Positions 17,642 to 26,990 of a stretch of 64,000 nt of DNA are shown here, in pieces (the stretch's first letter is position 1; every line of letters starts with the position of its first letter). The stretch is from Pseudemcibacter sp038106445. GTDB lineage: Bacteria > Pseudomonadota > Alphaproteobacteria > Sphingomonadales > Emcibacteraceae. The translations under genes and the position numbers were made by a program. A model generated the notes under the pieces. That model did not search any database, was not told the DNA's origin, and saw only the letters and a program-made list of their open reading frames with translations. The stretch lies in the NCBI GenBank assembly GCA_038106445.1, contig JAYODU010000002.1, positions 1 through 64,000 on the forward strand. Direction: 5' to 3'.

Positions 17642-18490
17642 ATGAGTGATGATATCATCAAAACATCTATAGATATTTCCGGTGAAAAAACCATTCATTG
17701 GAAACAGGACATAAGCTATGGTGATTACCTTTCACTGGATCAGTTACTTTCATCACAGAATATTCGTTCGGATTCTCATGATGAAATGATGTTTATTATT
17801 ATTCATCAGGCATCGGAACTATGGATGAAACTATGTATTCATGAATTAAGCAGTGCCATGGAAAAAATCAAATCGGATGACCTGGGCCCCGCAATGAAAA
17901 TGGTTGCCCGCATCGCACGCATTCAGGAACAGCTTATTCATAGCTGGAATATTCTTTCAACCATGACACCAAAGGATTATATGAGCTTTAGGGGAAGCCT
18001 TGGTCAAAGTTCGGGCTTTCAAAGTTTTCAGTACCGGATTATTGAATTTTCACTTGGAAATAAAAATGCGGCTATGATTAAGGCTCATGAAGATCATCCG
18101 GAGCGCTACATTGCTGTAAAAGCAGCCCTTGATAATCCAAGTCTCTATGATTTGACATTACAATTGCTTGCGCGGCGTGGGTTTAATATTCCAAAAAGCC
18201 ATACGCAACGTGATTGGAGCAAGCCCTATCAGGCGTCCGATGAAGTGGAACGGGCCTGGAGCGAAGTTTACAGACAAGGGGATAGCCATTGGGACCTATA
18301 TGAATGGGCGGAAAAGCTTGTCGACCTTGAACATCGGTTTCAAACCTGGCGTTTCAGCCATATGAAAACGGTCGAACGAATTATAGGTTACAGACGCGGA
18401 ACCGGGGGAACGGCGGGCGTTCATTATCTTAAAAAAGCACTGGACTTAAGATTTTTTCCCGAACTGTGGAATGTTAGGACCGCTTTATAA
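17642..18490 (+). CDS. kynA: Tryptophan 2,3-dioxygenase
   Basis: This 282-residue cytoplasmic heme enzyme cleaves the tryptophan indole ring to N-formylkynurenine, the first step of the kynurenine pathway. Family signatures are visible: IIHQASELWMKL near the N-terminus, SFRGSLGQSSGFQS in the substrate pocket, and FSHMKTVERIIGYRRGTGG, which holds the axial heme histidine and substrate-contact residues. The length is typical. No kynurenine formamidase or kynureninase lies next to it; the esterase at 24 kb belongs to a different alpha/beta-hydrolase context. Confidence 0.95.
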   Translation: MSDDIIKTSIDISGEKTIHWKQDISYGDYLSLDQLLSSQNIRSDSHDEMMFIIIHQASELWMKLCIHELSSAMEKIKSDDLGPAMKMVARIARIQEQLIHSWNILSTMTPKDYMSFRGSLGQSSGFQSFQYRIIEFSLGNKNAAMIKAHEDHPERYIAVKAALDNPSLYDLTLQLLARRGFNIPKSHTQRDWSKPYQASDEVERAWSEVYRQGDSHWDLYEWAEKLVDLEHRFQTWRFSHMKTVERIIGYRRGTGGTAGVHYLKKALDLRFFPELWNVRTAL

Positions 18491-18496
18491 AATAAA

Positions 18497-18525
18497 AAAG
18501 GCGGCCAGGGAGAGGGGCCGCCTTT
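18497..18525. terminator. Strong hairpin terminator between kynA and the MCP fragment
   Basis: AAAGGCGGCC (18497-18506) and GGCCGCCTTT (18516-18525) make a perfect 10-base-pair stem with a nine-base loop. A-rich sequence to the left and T-rich sequence to the right allow termination in both directions for the convergent genes. Confidence 0.8.
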
Positions 18526-18545
18526 CTGTAATATTTTCCGCCGGA

Positions 18546-19066
18546 TCAGATTGCTCGTATCTTCTGGAAAAATTCCTCAATATCTTTTTTAAGTGTTTCA
18601 GAAATACGTCCCATTTCTGATGATGCTTTAAGCACATCATGGCGGCACTTCCTGTTTCATCAGCTTCATTTGCAACAAGAGAGATATTATTTGAAATATC
18701 AGCTGTTCCAACAGCAACCTGCTGAATATTTTCACTGATTTCTGTCGTTGCGCGCGACTGTTCCTGTACCGCCTGCGCGATAGTCATTGTTGGATCATTA
18801 CTTTCATTGATAACTGCCTGTATTGATACAATGCTTTTAACAGTCTCTTTGGTTAGTTGCTGCATTTCAGCAATATGATTTGCAATTTCTTCCGTTGCGT
18901 TCGCTGTCTGACCGGCTAGGGCTTTAACCTCATTCGCGACAACTGCGAAACCTTTACCTGCTTCACCGGCACGCGCACTTTCGATCATAGCGTTTAGTGC
19001 AAGAAGATTGGTTTGGCTTGCAATGTCATTGATCAGGTCAATCACTTCATTGATGCGACCAGCTAA
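18546..19066 (-). pseudogene. Methyl-accepting chemotaxis protein, 5'-truncated and frameshifted
   Basis: The conserved MCP signalling tip is present (NDIASQTNLLALNAMIESARAGEAGKGFAVVANEVK), and typical heptads follow. The sensor, HAMP and upstream cytoplasmic half are absent because the frame runs into an unrelated gene at about 19060. Near 18640 a one-base loss shifts the frame. The correct continuation (DVLKASSEMGRISETLKKD) is in another frame and ends with TGA at 18546-18548. The piece cannot make a functional receptor. Confidence 0.85.
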
Positions 19067-19076
19067 TATAAGCTGG
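19059..19076. repeat. Short palindrome at the MCP/YceI junction
   Basis: CCAGCT (19059-19064) and AGCTGG (19071-19076) flank a six-base loop exactly where the two truncated reading frames meet. Short inverted repeats like this are typical substrates for template switching. Confidence 0.7.
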
Positions 19077-19499
19077 CTCGCTGGCCGTTTTGATAAATTT
19101 GAAGGCACATATACGTATGACAAGGATGATCTTGAAAATGGGAAAGTCAATGTGACAATCGATGTTGCAAGCATAAATACTAATCATGATGCCCGTGATG
19201 CACATATCCGCGAAGCTGATTATCTTAATTTTACGGTAAATCCTATGGCATCATTTGAGAGCACTGGTATTCAGGTAACCGGTGAGGGCACAGGCTTTAT
19301 TCATGGAACTCTAACCCTAAACGGCAAATCCAATCATGTTCACCTTGATACCAAATTTGTCGGTGAGGGGGATGATCCCTGGGGTGGCTACCGTTCAGCA
19401 TTTGAAGCAACAACCACAATTAATCCTCAGGATTATGATTTCAAATTTGAATATGGTGATATTAATATTACCCTATATGTCGAAGGCGTTCGCCAGTAA
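19068..19499 (+). pseudogene. YceI-family protein, 5'-truncated
   Basis: About 143 codons of a YceI lipocalin-like domain are present, from ISWLAGRFDKFEGTYTYD to the end (TAA 19497-19499). The middle includes DARDAHIREADYLNF and the VTGEGTGFIHGTLTLNGKS segment. The signal peptide and first strands expected before ISWLAG are missing; upstream bases encode the MCP on the other strand. YceI proteins bind isoprenoid-type lipids in the periplasm. Without a start or signal this copy is probably dead. Confidence 0.85.
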
Positions 19500-19508
19500 A
19501 GGCGGCAT

Positions 19509-20633
19509 TCAGGCATTCTTTTTAAGATAGTGGTAAAAAACATCAAGCATTTCATCCATACCGCTGCGACCAAATCCGACCCGGAAATGGTCCTGCGGTG
19601 TGGAAATAAGTTCTGAATTATAAATGCGCGGTGGAAGAATTAAAACACCTGTCTTATCCAGAAGATCAGCACAAAAATCATTAGCTGTTCCGGGCCCAAG
19701 GTATTTTGGGTATCCCACAGCACCACCATCCGGCTGTGTCCATTTAAATATGTCCGGAAATTCAGTAAAAAACTTTCCCAGTTTTTCTGCATTCTCACTT
19801 AATAATTTAATATTATTTTCCAGTATTTTATTTCTGTTTCTTAATGCAATAAGTGAAAGTATTTCCGATGGCGCACTATTACAGATAGTCAAAAAATGTT
19901 TATAGCGTTCAAGATTAAGCAAAATAGCCTTATCCTGCGTTGCAATCCAGCCAATCCGCAGCCCCGGAAGACCATATGCTTTTGACATGACATTTAAGGA
20001 TAGCCCTTTTTCATATATATCCGCAATTTGTGGAATGCGTTTATCGGGATCAAGTTCAATGCCACGGTAAACTTCGTCGCTGAAAATATAAATATCAAAT
20101 TCCCGCGCAATGTCGACAAGCTTATTCAAATCTTCATGGGAAATAATTTTCCCTGTCGGATTATTCGGAAAATTAATCGAAATAAGCTTTGTATTGGGAC
20201 GAAGCGCGCCCATTACACGGTCAATATCAAGGTTCCAATCATTTTCACTGTCAAGCGGAATGCCTGTTACATCACATATACTTAGGGGAATCGTTTCCGC
20301 TGCCTGATAATTGGGCACGATTACGATGACATGATCATCTTCGTCCAGCATAGATTTCATAGCGGTATAGATACCTTCTTCCGCGCCAGCAAAACAAAGG
20401 ATATTATCATCGCTTAAGGTATCATATGTTTTTGCGATTTCCGTTCTTAGTTCAGGAAGTCCCCACGTCTGTGTATAACCCAACCAGAGGTTTTCAAACT
20501 GGTCCTTTTCTTCTTCTGTAGCCATAGCAAGCAGATCTTTCATCGACATGCTCTGCATATCCGATGCCGTCAGATGGTATTTCGCTTTAAATTCCCATTC
20601 AGAGAAAAATACTTCCAGTTCAAAATTACGCAT
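19509..20633 (-). CDS. Class I/II PLP-dependent aminotransferase
   Basis: This 374-residue fold-type I enzyme shows NFPNNPTGKI for substrate and cofactor binding and SDEVYRGIE with the PLP-pyridine Asp. SKAYGLPGLRIGW carries the Schiff-base lysine. A C-terminal FRVGFGRSGM holds the carboxylate-binding Arg. The N-terminus (MRNFELEVFFSEWEFKAKYH) is characteristic of a subgroup found next to amino acid catabolic genes, but the substrate is not determined. It starts with ATG 20633 and stands alone. Confidence 0.88.
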   Translation of the reverse strand: MRNFELEVFFSEWEFKAKYHLTASDMQSMSMKDLLAMATEEEKDQFENLWLGYTQTWGLPELRTEIAKTYDTLSDDNILCFAGAEEGIYTAMKSMLDEDDHVIVIVPNYQAAETIPLSICDVTGIPLDSENDWNLDIDRVMGALRPNTKLISINFPNNPTGKIISHEDLNKLVDIAREFDIYIFSDEVYRGIELDPDKRIPQIADIYEKGLSLNVMSKAYGLPGLRIGWIATQDKAILLNLERYKHFLTICNSAPSEILSLIALRNRNKILENNIKLLSENAEKLGKFFTEFPDIFKWTQPDGGAVGYPKYLGPGTANDFCADLLDKTGVLILPPRIYNSELISTPQDHFRVGFGRSGMDEMLDVFYHYLKKNA

Positions 20634-20896
20634 CTTTTTCCTTTAAAGAACGATATATGAAGCAATTTTGTAACACGGCTTCACTAAATGTCAATTGAGG
20701 CTTTGTCGTTAGTGCTTGACTTATATGCATAAAAGGCGCATGAGGGCGCTGTTACAGGGTGCCTGCCTTTATAGGTACAGAAATTCCGCCTCGCAGCCGT
20801 GATAAGTAACAGTCACGTATATCCTTTATCTTTAAAAGGCCAAGTGCATTCGCGGAACACATTTTGGCCACTGTGCCAGCCGCGAAGGAATATAGT

Positions 20897-22501
20897 ATGA
20901 CGCAGGAAAATGCGCCGGAATCTCCCCTGCAGGGGTTTGATAAATTCGGCTTTGATAAAGCCATATTGAAATCGATTAAAAAAGAAGGCTTTGATACCCC
21001 GACCCCAATTCAGGACATGGCGATTTTACCTGTTATGGCCGGTGCTGATCTTATGGGTATTGCCCAGACCGGAAGCGGCAAAACCGCAGCATTCAGCCTT
21101 CCGGTCATCAATAAACTTATCCCGGATTATTTAAACCCGGAAAGTCATAGCCCCAAGGTACTCATACTTGCACCAACACGTGAACTTGTGATGCAGATCG
21201 GAAAATTCATTGACCAGTTTTCCCGTGGCACACCGATCCGCAGCCTTGTTGTTGCGGGTGGACAAAGTTATCAGCCACAAATCAAACGCCTAAAACAGGG
21301 AATTGATATCCTTATTTCCACACCCGGAAGGCTGATTGATCATATGCAAAGCGGAAATGTGAAACTTGATTATTGTGAAAGCTTCATTCTGGATGAAGCG
21401 GACCGAATGCTGGATATGGGCTTCATTGATGAAGTTAAGCGTGTGCGTGAAGCACTTCCCGACAATCATCAAACCATTATGTTTTCCGCCACGATGAACG
21501 ACAAAGTCCGTAAATTATCATTGGAACTATTACGTAACCCCGAATATGTTGAACAGAAGCGGGATACCGTTGTCGCCGATACAATCACGCACAAGTTGAT
21601 GAATGTGCGCCGTAAAAATAAAATGGATCTGATAATTTCACTGCTTCAATCCGAACCTATTGAAAAAGCACTTATATTCGTCCGTACAAAAATTGGCGCG
21701 GATAAATTATCGGCTGATCTTAAAGATGCGTTTGAAGACACACCAATGCGTATTGACGCCATTCACGGCGATAAAAAACAACGGGTGCGCGAAAAAATCC
21801 TGATGAATTTCAGAAAAGGCAGAACAAAATTACTGGTCGCAACAGATGTTGCCGCACGCGGCATTGATGTGAATGGTATAAGCCATGTGATCAATTATGA
21901 ACTTCCCATTGAGGCGGAAAATTATGTTCACCGTGTGGGCCGTACCGGCCGCGCCGGTGAAAGCGGCATTGCCATTTCATTTTGTGATCCAAGCGAAATG
22001 CGGCTTTTAAGGGAAATAGAGGCACTTCTTAAAATCAAAGTGGAAATTGACGACGAACATAAATACCATTTTGAACAATCAAATTTTGAACTCGAAAGTA
22101 AAAGAAAACCGCGAAAACGTAGAACGTTTAAGCAAAAGCAGTCAAATCAGAAAGAGCAAAAACCAAAGCACGAAAAGCCAAGGCAGGAAAGACAAAGACG
22201 GGAAAAATCCACAACCAGGGAAAAACCTGCCTTAAAAGCAAAATCAACCAAACAGAAAAAATATGATCCGCTGGATAGCAATTTTGGCTTTGATGATGAT
22301 CCGGTTCTCGAAAAGCTGCGCGGCAAGGCCGTAAAACGCATAAAAAAAACCGACAAACGTGACCAGACCGGCGAAACAAAACCCAAAAAACGCAAAACCC
22401 GCAAAGACCGCACAACCGTAAGGGGCAGGATAAAGCAAACAGGTGGAAGCAAACCCTTTAGCCCCCGGAAAAAATCATCATCGAGACGCTCTCCTAAATA
22501 G
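20897..22501 (+). CDS. DEAD-box RNA helicase (RhlE-like) with basic C-terminal tail
   Basis: This 534-residue ATP-dependent RNA helicase has the Q motif (TPTPIQ), Walker A AQTGSGKT, PTREL, DEAD in DEADRMLDMGF, SAT, ARGIDV and HRVGRTGR. All motifs are intact. From about residue 400 it has a long Lys/Arg-rich disordered tail, usual for RNA or ribosome binding. I chose ATG 20897 because AAGGAA lies six bases before it; an in-frame ATG at 20864 has no such site. The 260-base upstream region may hold a regulated 5' leader. Confidence 0.92.
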   Translation: MTQENAPESPLQGFDKFGFDKAILKSIKKEGFDTPTPIQDMAILPVMAGADLMGIAQTGSGKTAAFSLPVINKLIPDYLNPESHSPKVLILAPTRELVMQIGKFIDQFSRGTPIRSLVVAGGQSYQPQIKRLKQGIDILISTPGRLIDHMQSGNVKLDYCESFILDEADRMLDMGFIDEVKRVREALPDNHQTIMFSATMNDKVRKLSLELLRNPEYVEQKRDTVVADTITHKLMNVRRKNKMDLIISLLQSEPIEKALIFVRTKIGADKLSADLKDAFEDTPMRIDAIHGDKKQRVREKILMNFRKGRTKLLVATDVAARGIDVNGISHVINYELPIEAENYVHRVGRTGRAGESGIAISFCDPSEMRLLREIEALLKIKVEIDDEHKYHFEQSNFELESKRKPRKRRTFKQKQSNQKEQKPKHEKPRQERQRREKSTTREKPALKAKSTKQKKYDPLDSNFGFDDDPVLEKLRGKAVKRIKKTDKRDQTGETKPKKRKTRKDRTTVRGRIKQTGGSKPFSPRKKSSSRRSPK

Positions 22502-22577
22502 CATCGTTCCGTTTTGCAAATCATATTTATTTGTGGCACTATATTTTTCCAAAAGAAATTTATAATGGGTAAGTTTG

Positions 22578-23495
22578 ATGCGGATGGAAAAATCAATAAC
22601 CAGAAATATAACATTGGCAATCATTGGCATGCTCATGTCGGCGATCACGGCACAGGCCGATATTGATGCCGGCAAGGAAGCCTATTTCATGGGGGATTAT
22701 GAGCGCGCCATTGAAGCCTTTATGCCCGATGCGGAAACCGGAAATACATACGCACAGATTAAAATCGGTTTCATGTATGAAAATGGCTGGGGCGTTGAAA
22801 AAAGTTATGTTTCGGCGGTCAACTGGTATCAGCGTGCAATTGACGGGAAAGACCCGGAAGGCAGTGTGGCAATGGCCAAACTACATGCATATGGCCGCGG
22901 GCTTCCGCGTGATTATAGCCGTGTTGAAGCACTTATTCTTGATGCTGCGGAAAAAGGATATCACCATGCTTATTATGTCATGGGGGATTTTCATAATGAT
23001 GCTAACGCCTTTGGCTTTAACACCCGTCAGGCTCTTGATTATTATCTACGTGCCGCAGAAAAAAAAGCAGCAGCAAACCTTGTAAATGGTCATTACCGTG
23101 TCGGAAAAGGCCAATGGTTTCGGCTTATAACAGCCCGCGGGGTACAGGCAACAAGAAGGCTGGCTGACGAAGGCAACATGTATGCCCAGTTTAATACCGG
23201 ACTTCGTTATTACTTCGGCGAGGGGGTAAGCAAAAACCACATGACCGCCAATTCATATTTCCTGATGGCGGCACTTTCCGGCAATGTGGAAGCGCAAAAA
23301 TATCTGGCACAAAACCGCGTTATGGAAGACCCTGTCGGGTATGACCGCGTGTTTGTGCATAAATGGTTCTCAATTGCCGCGGCTAGCGGATCAAAGGAAG
23401 CGGAAAGAAGCAAATCCGCAATGGAAACCGACATGACAGCAGAACAAATTGCGCAGTCCAAGTCAGAAGCTGATGAGTGGCTTGCTAGCCGATAA
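22578..23495 (+). CDS. Secreted Sel1-repeat protein
   Basis: This roughly 305-residue protein has a signal peptide ending near MSAITAQA. A series of Sel1-type repeats fills the rest (AQIKIGFMYENGWGVEKSY, GSVAMAKLHAYGRGLPRDY, AQFNTGLRYYFGEGVSKN). The final WFSIAAASGSKEAE and AQSKSEADEWLASR form the usual C-terminal helices. It is probably a periplasmic scaffold. ATG 22578 or 22584 may serve as start. Confidence 0.85.
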   Translation: MRMEKSITRNITLAIIGMLMSAITAQADIDAGKEAYFMGDYERAIEAFMPDAETGNTYAQIKIGFMYENGWGVEKSYVSAVNWYQRAIDGKDPEGSVAMAKLHAYGRGLPRDYSRVEALILDAAEKGYHHAYYVMGDFHNDANAFGFNTRQALDYYLRAAEKKAAANLVNGHYRVGKGQWFRLITARGVQATRRLADEGNMYAQFNTGLRYYFGEGVSKNHMTANSYFLMAALSGNVEAQKYLAQNRVMEDPVGYDRVFVHKWFSIAAASGSKEAERSKSAMETDMTAEQIAQSKSEADEWLASR

Positions 23496-23530
23496 ACTTC
23501 CATAAATTTCGGATACTTCAAACTTAATCA

Positions 23531-23566
23531 GGGGGTGGGAAAACGAGAATAAACCCACCCCCCGAT
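23531..23566. terminator. Hairpin terminator after the Sel1 gene
   Basis: GGGGGTGGG (23531-23539) pairs with CCCACCCCC (23554-23562), followed by a T-rich stretch. It sits between the Sel1 gene and the convergent RND fragment and could serve both. Confidence 0.75.
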
Positions 23567-23567
23567 T

Positions 23568-23776
23568 TTATTCTGCCGCCCGGGACGAGAGTGGCAGAAC
23601 GGAAACACCCTGACTTTCCAGTTTGAGAGCACGTCTTCTTACACGATGGAAATATAGTGAAGGAACGAAAACCAGCGCGAGTAACGTTGCCCCGACCATG
23701 CCGCCGGCAATAGCGGTTGCCAGTGGTGGCCACATGGCATCTGACCAGATAATCAGAGGGATAAACCCACCAATGG
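23568..23776 (-). pseudogene. RND efflux permease, C-terminal fragment
   Basis: About 70 codons encode the end of an RND transporter inner-membrane subunit: TTIGGFIPLII, SDAMWPPLATAIAGG and GATLLALVFVPSLYF are the last two membrane helices. It ends at the stop 23568-23570. The other roughly 950 residues are missing. Upstream of TTIGG the frame continues into bases that encode an unrelated enzyme on the opposite strand. Confidence 0.85.
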
Positions 23777-23973
23777 TTGTCTTCTGCCTTGATGATAATG
23801 ATGATGAACGGCTTGCGCGGATTATGACACGGGTCGCAAAAAGCGGAAAAGCGTGGTTTGGCCCCACTACATGGCAGGGTAGAAACGTCTACCGGATGAG
23901 CATCTCATCCCATGAAACAAATCAGGCTGATCTTGATGTGGCACTAGCGGCTATTAAAGACGCGATGGATTAA
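23774..23973 (+). pseudogene. PLP-dependent decarboxylase, C-terminal fragment
   Basis: About 65 codons (VVFCLDDNDDERLARI, KAWFGPTTWQG, RMSISSHETN, DVALAAIKDAMD) match the last part of the intact decarboxylase at 25644-26990, which reads KTWFGPTNWHG and RISVSSYATT. The two are only moderately similar, so this is a remnant of a separate paralogue and not a recent copy. It lacks the cofactor domain and a start codon. Its stop overlaps that of the convergent esterase gene. Confidence 0.85.
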
Positions 23974-24896
23974 TCCGTTTTTTCCGAAACCGACCGCATA
24001 AATGCAAGTATGTCATATGCGAAAAGGCTTGGTCCCGCGTTAAAATGAAATACTTCTGATAAATGATTATGGTCCATAACCTGTTTCACCATGGGCATCT
24101 GGTTATCGCTTTTATAAAGGGCATCGATTATTTTTGATGCCTGATACTGGAAATTATCCTTATCATATTCAGCATAGGATACAAATACGGGAACCTTACG
24201 CCCATCCAGTTTATGAAGCACCGACCGGACGGGATAAACTTTATTATCCCGGCCAAAATAATCATAATATTGCGGATCGGCATCGCCGTTTAATATTTGT
24301 GTATCATACACCGACCCGCTGGCAATTATCGCACCGGCCACACCATCATTCGGGATCTGGTATTCTTCTTCAAAAATGTAACTTGCCACATGCTGCGCCC
24401 CCGCAGAATGCCCAAAAAGGAAAATGCGCGATGTATCCGCGTTATTAAATTTGTCCGGGTTTTCCCGTATCCATTTAATCTGTGCTGCAAGATCAAGTGT
24501 GCCGCTGGGCCATTTGAATTCCGGGGCAAGACGGTATGTCATGATAATACTGGTGATACCGTGTTTTGCAAAATGGTAACCCACATTGGCATACATGGCT
24601 TTATCACCGGCAACAAAGGAACCACCATGAAGAAAAACCAATATGGGTGAGAGCGTATTCTCCGCTTCAACCGGTTCATAAAGATCAAACCCCTGTTTAA
24701 CATGTTCACCGTATTTAAGATCACGTGTTACCTTGACAGATGAATTATCAGCCGCATCCCAAAGGGGCTGCCACCGGGAAAGGGATTTTCCAACATCGAT
24801 GATTTTACCGTCTTTGCGTATTTGTTCGGTGATCGTTTGGCCATAAACGGCACCACTCAAATAACAAACCATCAATATAAATACGAAAATACGCAT
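23970..24896 (-). CDS. Secreted alpha/beta-hydrolase (BD-FAE/esterase type)
   Basis: This 308-residue protein has a signal peptide ending near GAVYGQ. It shows the HGGSF oxyanion-hole motif at residues 90-94 and the nucleophile elbow GHSAG at 162-166 (Ser164). A likely catalytic His lies near the end (MDHNHLSEVFHF). The fold belongs to the carboxylesterase/arylformamidase-like group; an ester or N-formyl substrate is possible but not shown. Its ATG overlaps the stop of the upstream membrane protein gene (TGATG), indicating translational coupling. Confidence 0.85.
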   Translation of the reverse strand: MRIFVFILMVCYLSGAVYGQTITEQIRKDGKIIDVGKSLSRWQPLWDAADNSSVKVTRDLKYGEHVKQGFDLYEPVEAENTLSPILVFLHGGSFVAGDKAMYANVGYHFAKHGITSIIMTYRLAPEFKWPSGTLDLAAQIKWIRENPDKFNNADTSRIFLFGHSAGAQHVASYIFEEEYQIPNDGVAGAIIASGSVYDTQILNGDADPQYYDYFGRDNKVYPVRSVLHKLDGRKVPVFVSYAEYDKDNFQYQASKIIDALYKSDNQMPMVKQVMDHNHLSEVFHFNAGPSLFAYDILAFMRSVSEKTD

Positions 24897-25522
24897 CAGT
24901 TATCGTTTTTATTCTGATATTTCTTAAGGACCGATGGATGAACATTTGCCTTGAGTTCATCAATTGATTTCTTCCGGCGTTCGCTGCGTGAATGTCTTGT
25001 CCGCAGTTTCGGTGAGGTACTATCTGCAATCAGCATATAGACTATGACTGAAAGTGCGATTGCCCGCGCGGTTGATAGCACAAACATAAAACCAAAAGTA
25101 AAGTTCGGATAGATTACTTCTTCCGGCAGATCTTCAAACGCAATATCACTCCAGACAATATCACGGGGGCCAATATTTATACGGTTATTAAGGGCATAAA
25201 CACTTTGATACTGATAAGCAAAGTAAGCGTCAGCCACAACCCAGAATAATACACCCATTACTATCAGATACTTGACATAAACCATTTTATCAATGCGGTT
25301 TACCAGCCTGCTGGCAAAGGCCATCATCGCCATATAATGACAGATAACATACCCCGCCATGGCCAGAAAAATGTCCAGATAATGCATCACTTCGGTCACG
25401 CCAAGTATCACGATAAGCTGCATACCCACAATCTGCGGGACAATGAGAAGGAAAAACAACAAAGCGATTTGTCCATAATTCAGCATCGTTTCTGTTAAGT
25501 AATCTTTTGGCTCTTCCTGCAT
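24896..25522 (-). CDS. Four-helix integral membrane protein of unknown function
   Basis: This 208-residue protein has hydrophobic helices near residues 17-41, 50-71, 83-103 and 143-167 and a basic C-terminal tail (RHSRSERRKKSIDELK). It is coupled to the esterase gene by a TGATG overlap, so the two products probably act in the same process. I do not recognise a family. Confidence 0.75.
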   Translation of the reverse strand: MQEEPKDYLTETMLNYGQIALLFFLLIVPQIVGMQLIVILGVTEVMHYLDIFLAMAGYVICHYMAMMAFASRLVNRIDKMVYVKYLIVMGVLFWVVADAYFAYQYQSVYALNNRINIGPRDIVWSDIAFEDLPEEVIYPNFTFGFMFVLSTARAIALSVIVYMLIADSTSPKLRTRHSRSERRKKSIDELKANVHPSVLKKYQNKNDN

Positions 25523-25643
25523 ATATGTTTCCTGATTGCATTAAATATTCAAATAATTAATTATGTTCTTTGATATTGGCATTTCACCATGATGCAGTAA
25601 AGTGATATCGCATAAAAAATGAAATATTATAACGGAAAATGAA

Positions 25644-26990
25644 ATGGAATTTAACCAGCCGCTTTATGATTATGTGGCAAAGGCCGCAAAGTCATTCGAA
25701 GAAAGCCTTGATCTGAGACCCGTGACACCTTCTGCTGAAACAGAAAAGGCACTCGATTATTTCAGGGAGCCACTATCTGTTCAGGGATCAGCACCGATAG
25801 ATGTGATAAAAATGTTAAACGAAGTTGGTGAACCCGGCGTGGTGTCATCACGTGGCGGGCGTTATTACGGGTTTGTAACAGGAGCAGCGATGCCTGTAGC
25901 AGTAGCGGCAAACTGGCTTGCCGCAAGTTGGGACCAAAATGCCGGACCTTACGTTTTAAGTCCGACTGCTGCGGTGATTGAAGAAGTTGCCGGTAACTGG
26001 GTTCTTGACCTTCTTGATCTGCCACGGGACAGCGGTTTTGGGTTTGTTACCGGGGCGACAATGGCAAGTTTCACCGCATTAAGCACCGCACGCCTGAGCC
26101 TTTATAAAAAGTCCGGATATGATCTTAAAGCTGATGGTATCAGAAATGCGCCGAAAATTCGTTTAATAATGAGCGAAGAGATTCACCCGACAATTATCAT
26201 CGGACTTCAGTATATGGGATACGGGAAAAATGAGTTTGAATTTGTGCCTGCTGATGACCAAGGCCGGATGATTGCTGAAAAAATGCCCATGCTAGATGAT
26301 ATGTCCATCGTGATCTGTCAGGCAGGCAACGTGAACAGCGGTTCGTTCGACCCCTTCGCTATCATATGTGAAAAAGCAAGGGAAGCTGGCGCCTGGGTTC
26401 ATGTGGATGGTGCCTTTGGTGGCTGGATCAGAGCTTCCAAAACAAGATCACATCTGGCCAAGGGCATGGAACGCGCCGATAGCTGGTCCGTTGATTGTCA
26501 CAAATGGCTTAATATTCCCCATGACAGTGCCATTGCCATTGTCCGCAATAAAAGGGTAATGCAGGAAACGTTTGGTGTCGTTGCACCTTATCTTGTGACT
26601 GGTGAAAAACGGGACCCTGGTCACTATACACCTGAACTAAGTCGCCGGGCCCGCGGTATTGAAGTCTGGGCCGCGCTTAAACATCTTGGCCGTGATGGTA
26701 TGGGTGATTTGCTTGACCGCTGCTGTAATCACGCGCAGAAATTTGCAAATGCGCTTGCCAAAATGGGCTTCACAGTCCTGAATGATGTGGTGATTAATCA
26801 GGTTGTTGTCACCATGGATGATGAAAGCAAACTTGACGGGTTTATTTCACGTGTACAACAAAGCGGTAAAACATGGTTTGGGCCGACAAACTGGCACGGG
26901 CAAAAAGGATTTCGCATCAGCGTTTCTTCTTACGCGACAACAGATGAAGATATTGAAATTGCACTTGCGGCTATTCGTGCAGCACTTTAA
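25644..26990 (+). CDS. PLP-dependent group II amino acid decarboxylase
   Basis: This 448-residue fold-type I enzyme is of the aromatic-amino-acid/glutamate decarboxylase group. FVTGATMASFTAL is the cofactor phosphate loop, HVDGAFGGW (253-261) carries the pyridine-binding Asp, and DCHKWLN has the Schiff-base Lys at about 287. A C-terminal small domain follows. The length is normal. Substrate candidates are aromatic amino acids, given the nearby tryptophan and phenylalanine catabolism, but this is an inference. Its stop overlaps that of the convergent OsmC gene. Confidence 0.9.
   Translation: MEFNQPLYDYVAKAAKSFEESLDLRPVTPSAETEKALDYFREPLSVQGSAPIDVIKMLNEVGEPGVVSSRGGRYYGFVTGAAMPVAVAANWLAASWDQNAGPYVLSPTAAVIEEVAGNWVLDLLDLPRDSGFGFVTGATMASFTALSTARLSLYKKSGYDLKADGIRNAPKIRLIMSEEIHPTIIIGLQYMGYGKNEFEFVPADDQGRMIAEKMPMLDDMSIVICQAGNVNSGSFDPFAIICEKAREAGAWVHVDGAFGGWIRASKTRSHLAKGMERADSWSVDCHKWLNIPHDSAIAIVRNKRVMQETFGVVAPYLVTGEKRDPGHYTPELSRRARGIEVWAALKHLGRDGMGDLLDRCCNHAQKFANALAKMGFTVLNDVVINQVVVTMDDESKLDGFISRVQQSGKTWFGPTNWHGQKGFRISVSSYATTDEDIEIALAAIRAAL

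Noticed and set aside
22128..22620. Minus-strand frames rich in Phe/Cys opposite the helicase tail
   Set aside because: They are the antisense of the Lys/Arg-rich tail codons; the apparent membrane helices are a composition effect.
23034..23085. Possible slippage at an eight-base A run in the Sel1 gene
   Set aside because: The main frame continues with normal Sel1 repeats on both sides, so no frameshift is needed.
19068..23773. Simple inversion linking the 19.07 and 23.77 kb joints
   Set aside because: Reversing the interval would join MCP to RND and YceI to the decarboxylase, restoring no gene, so at least one more breakpoint is required.
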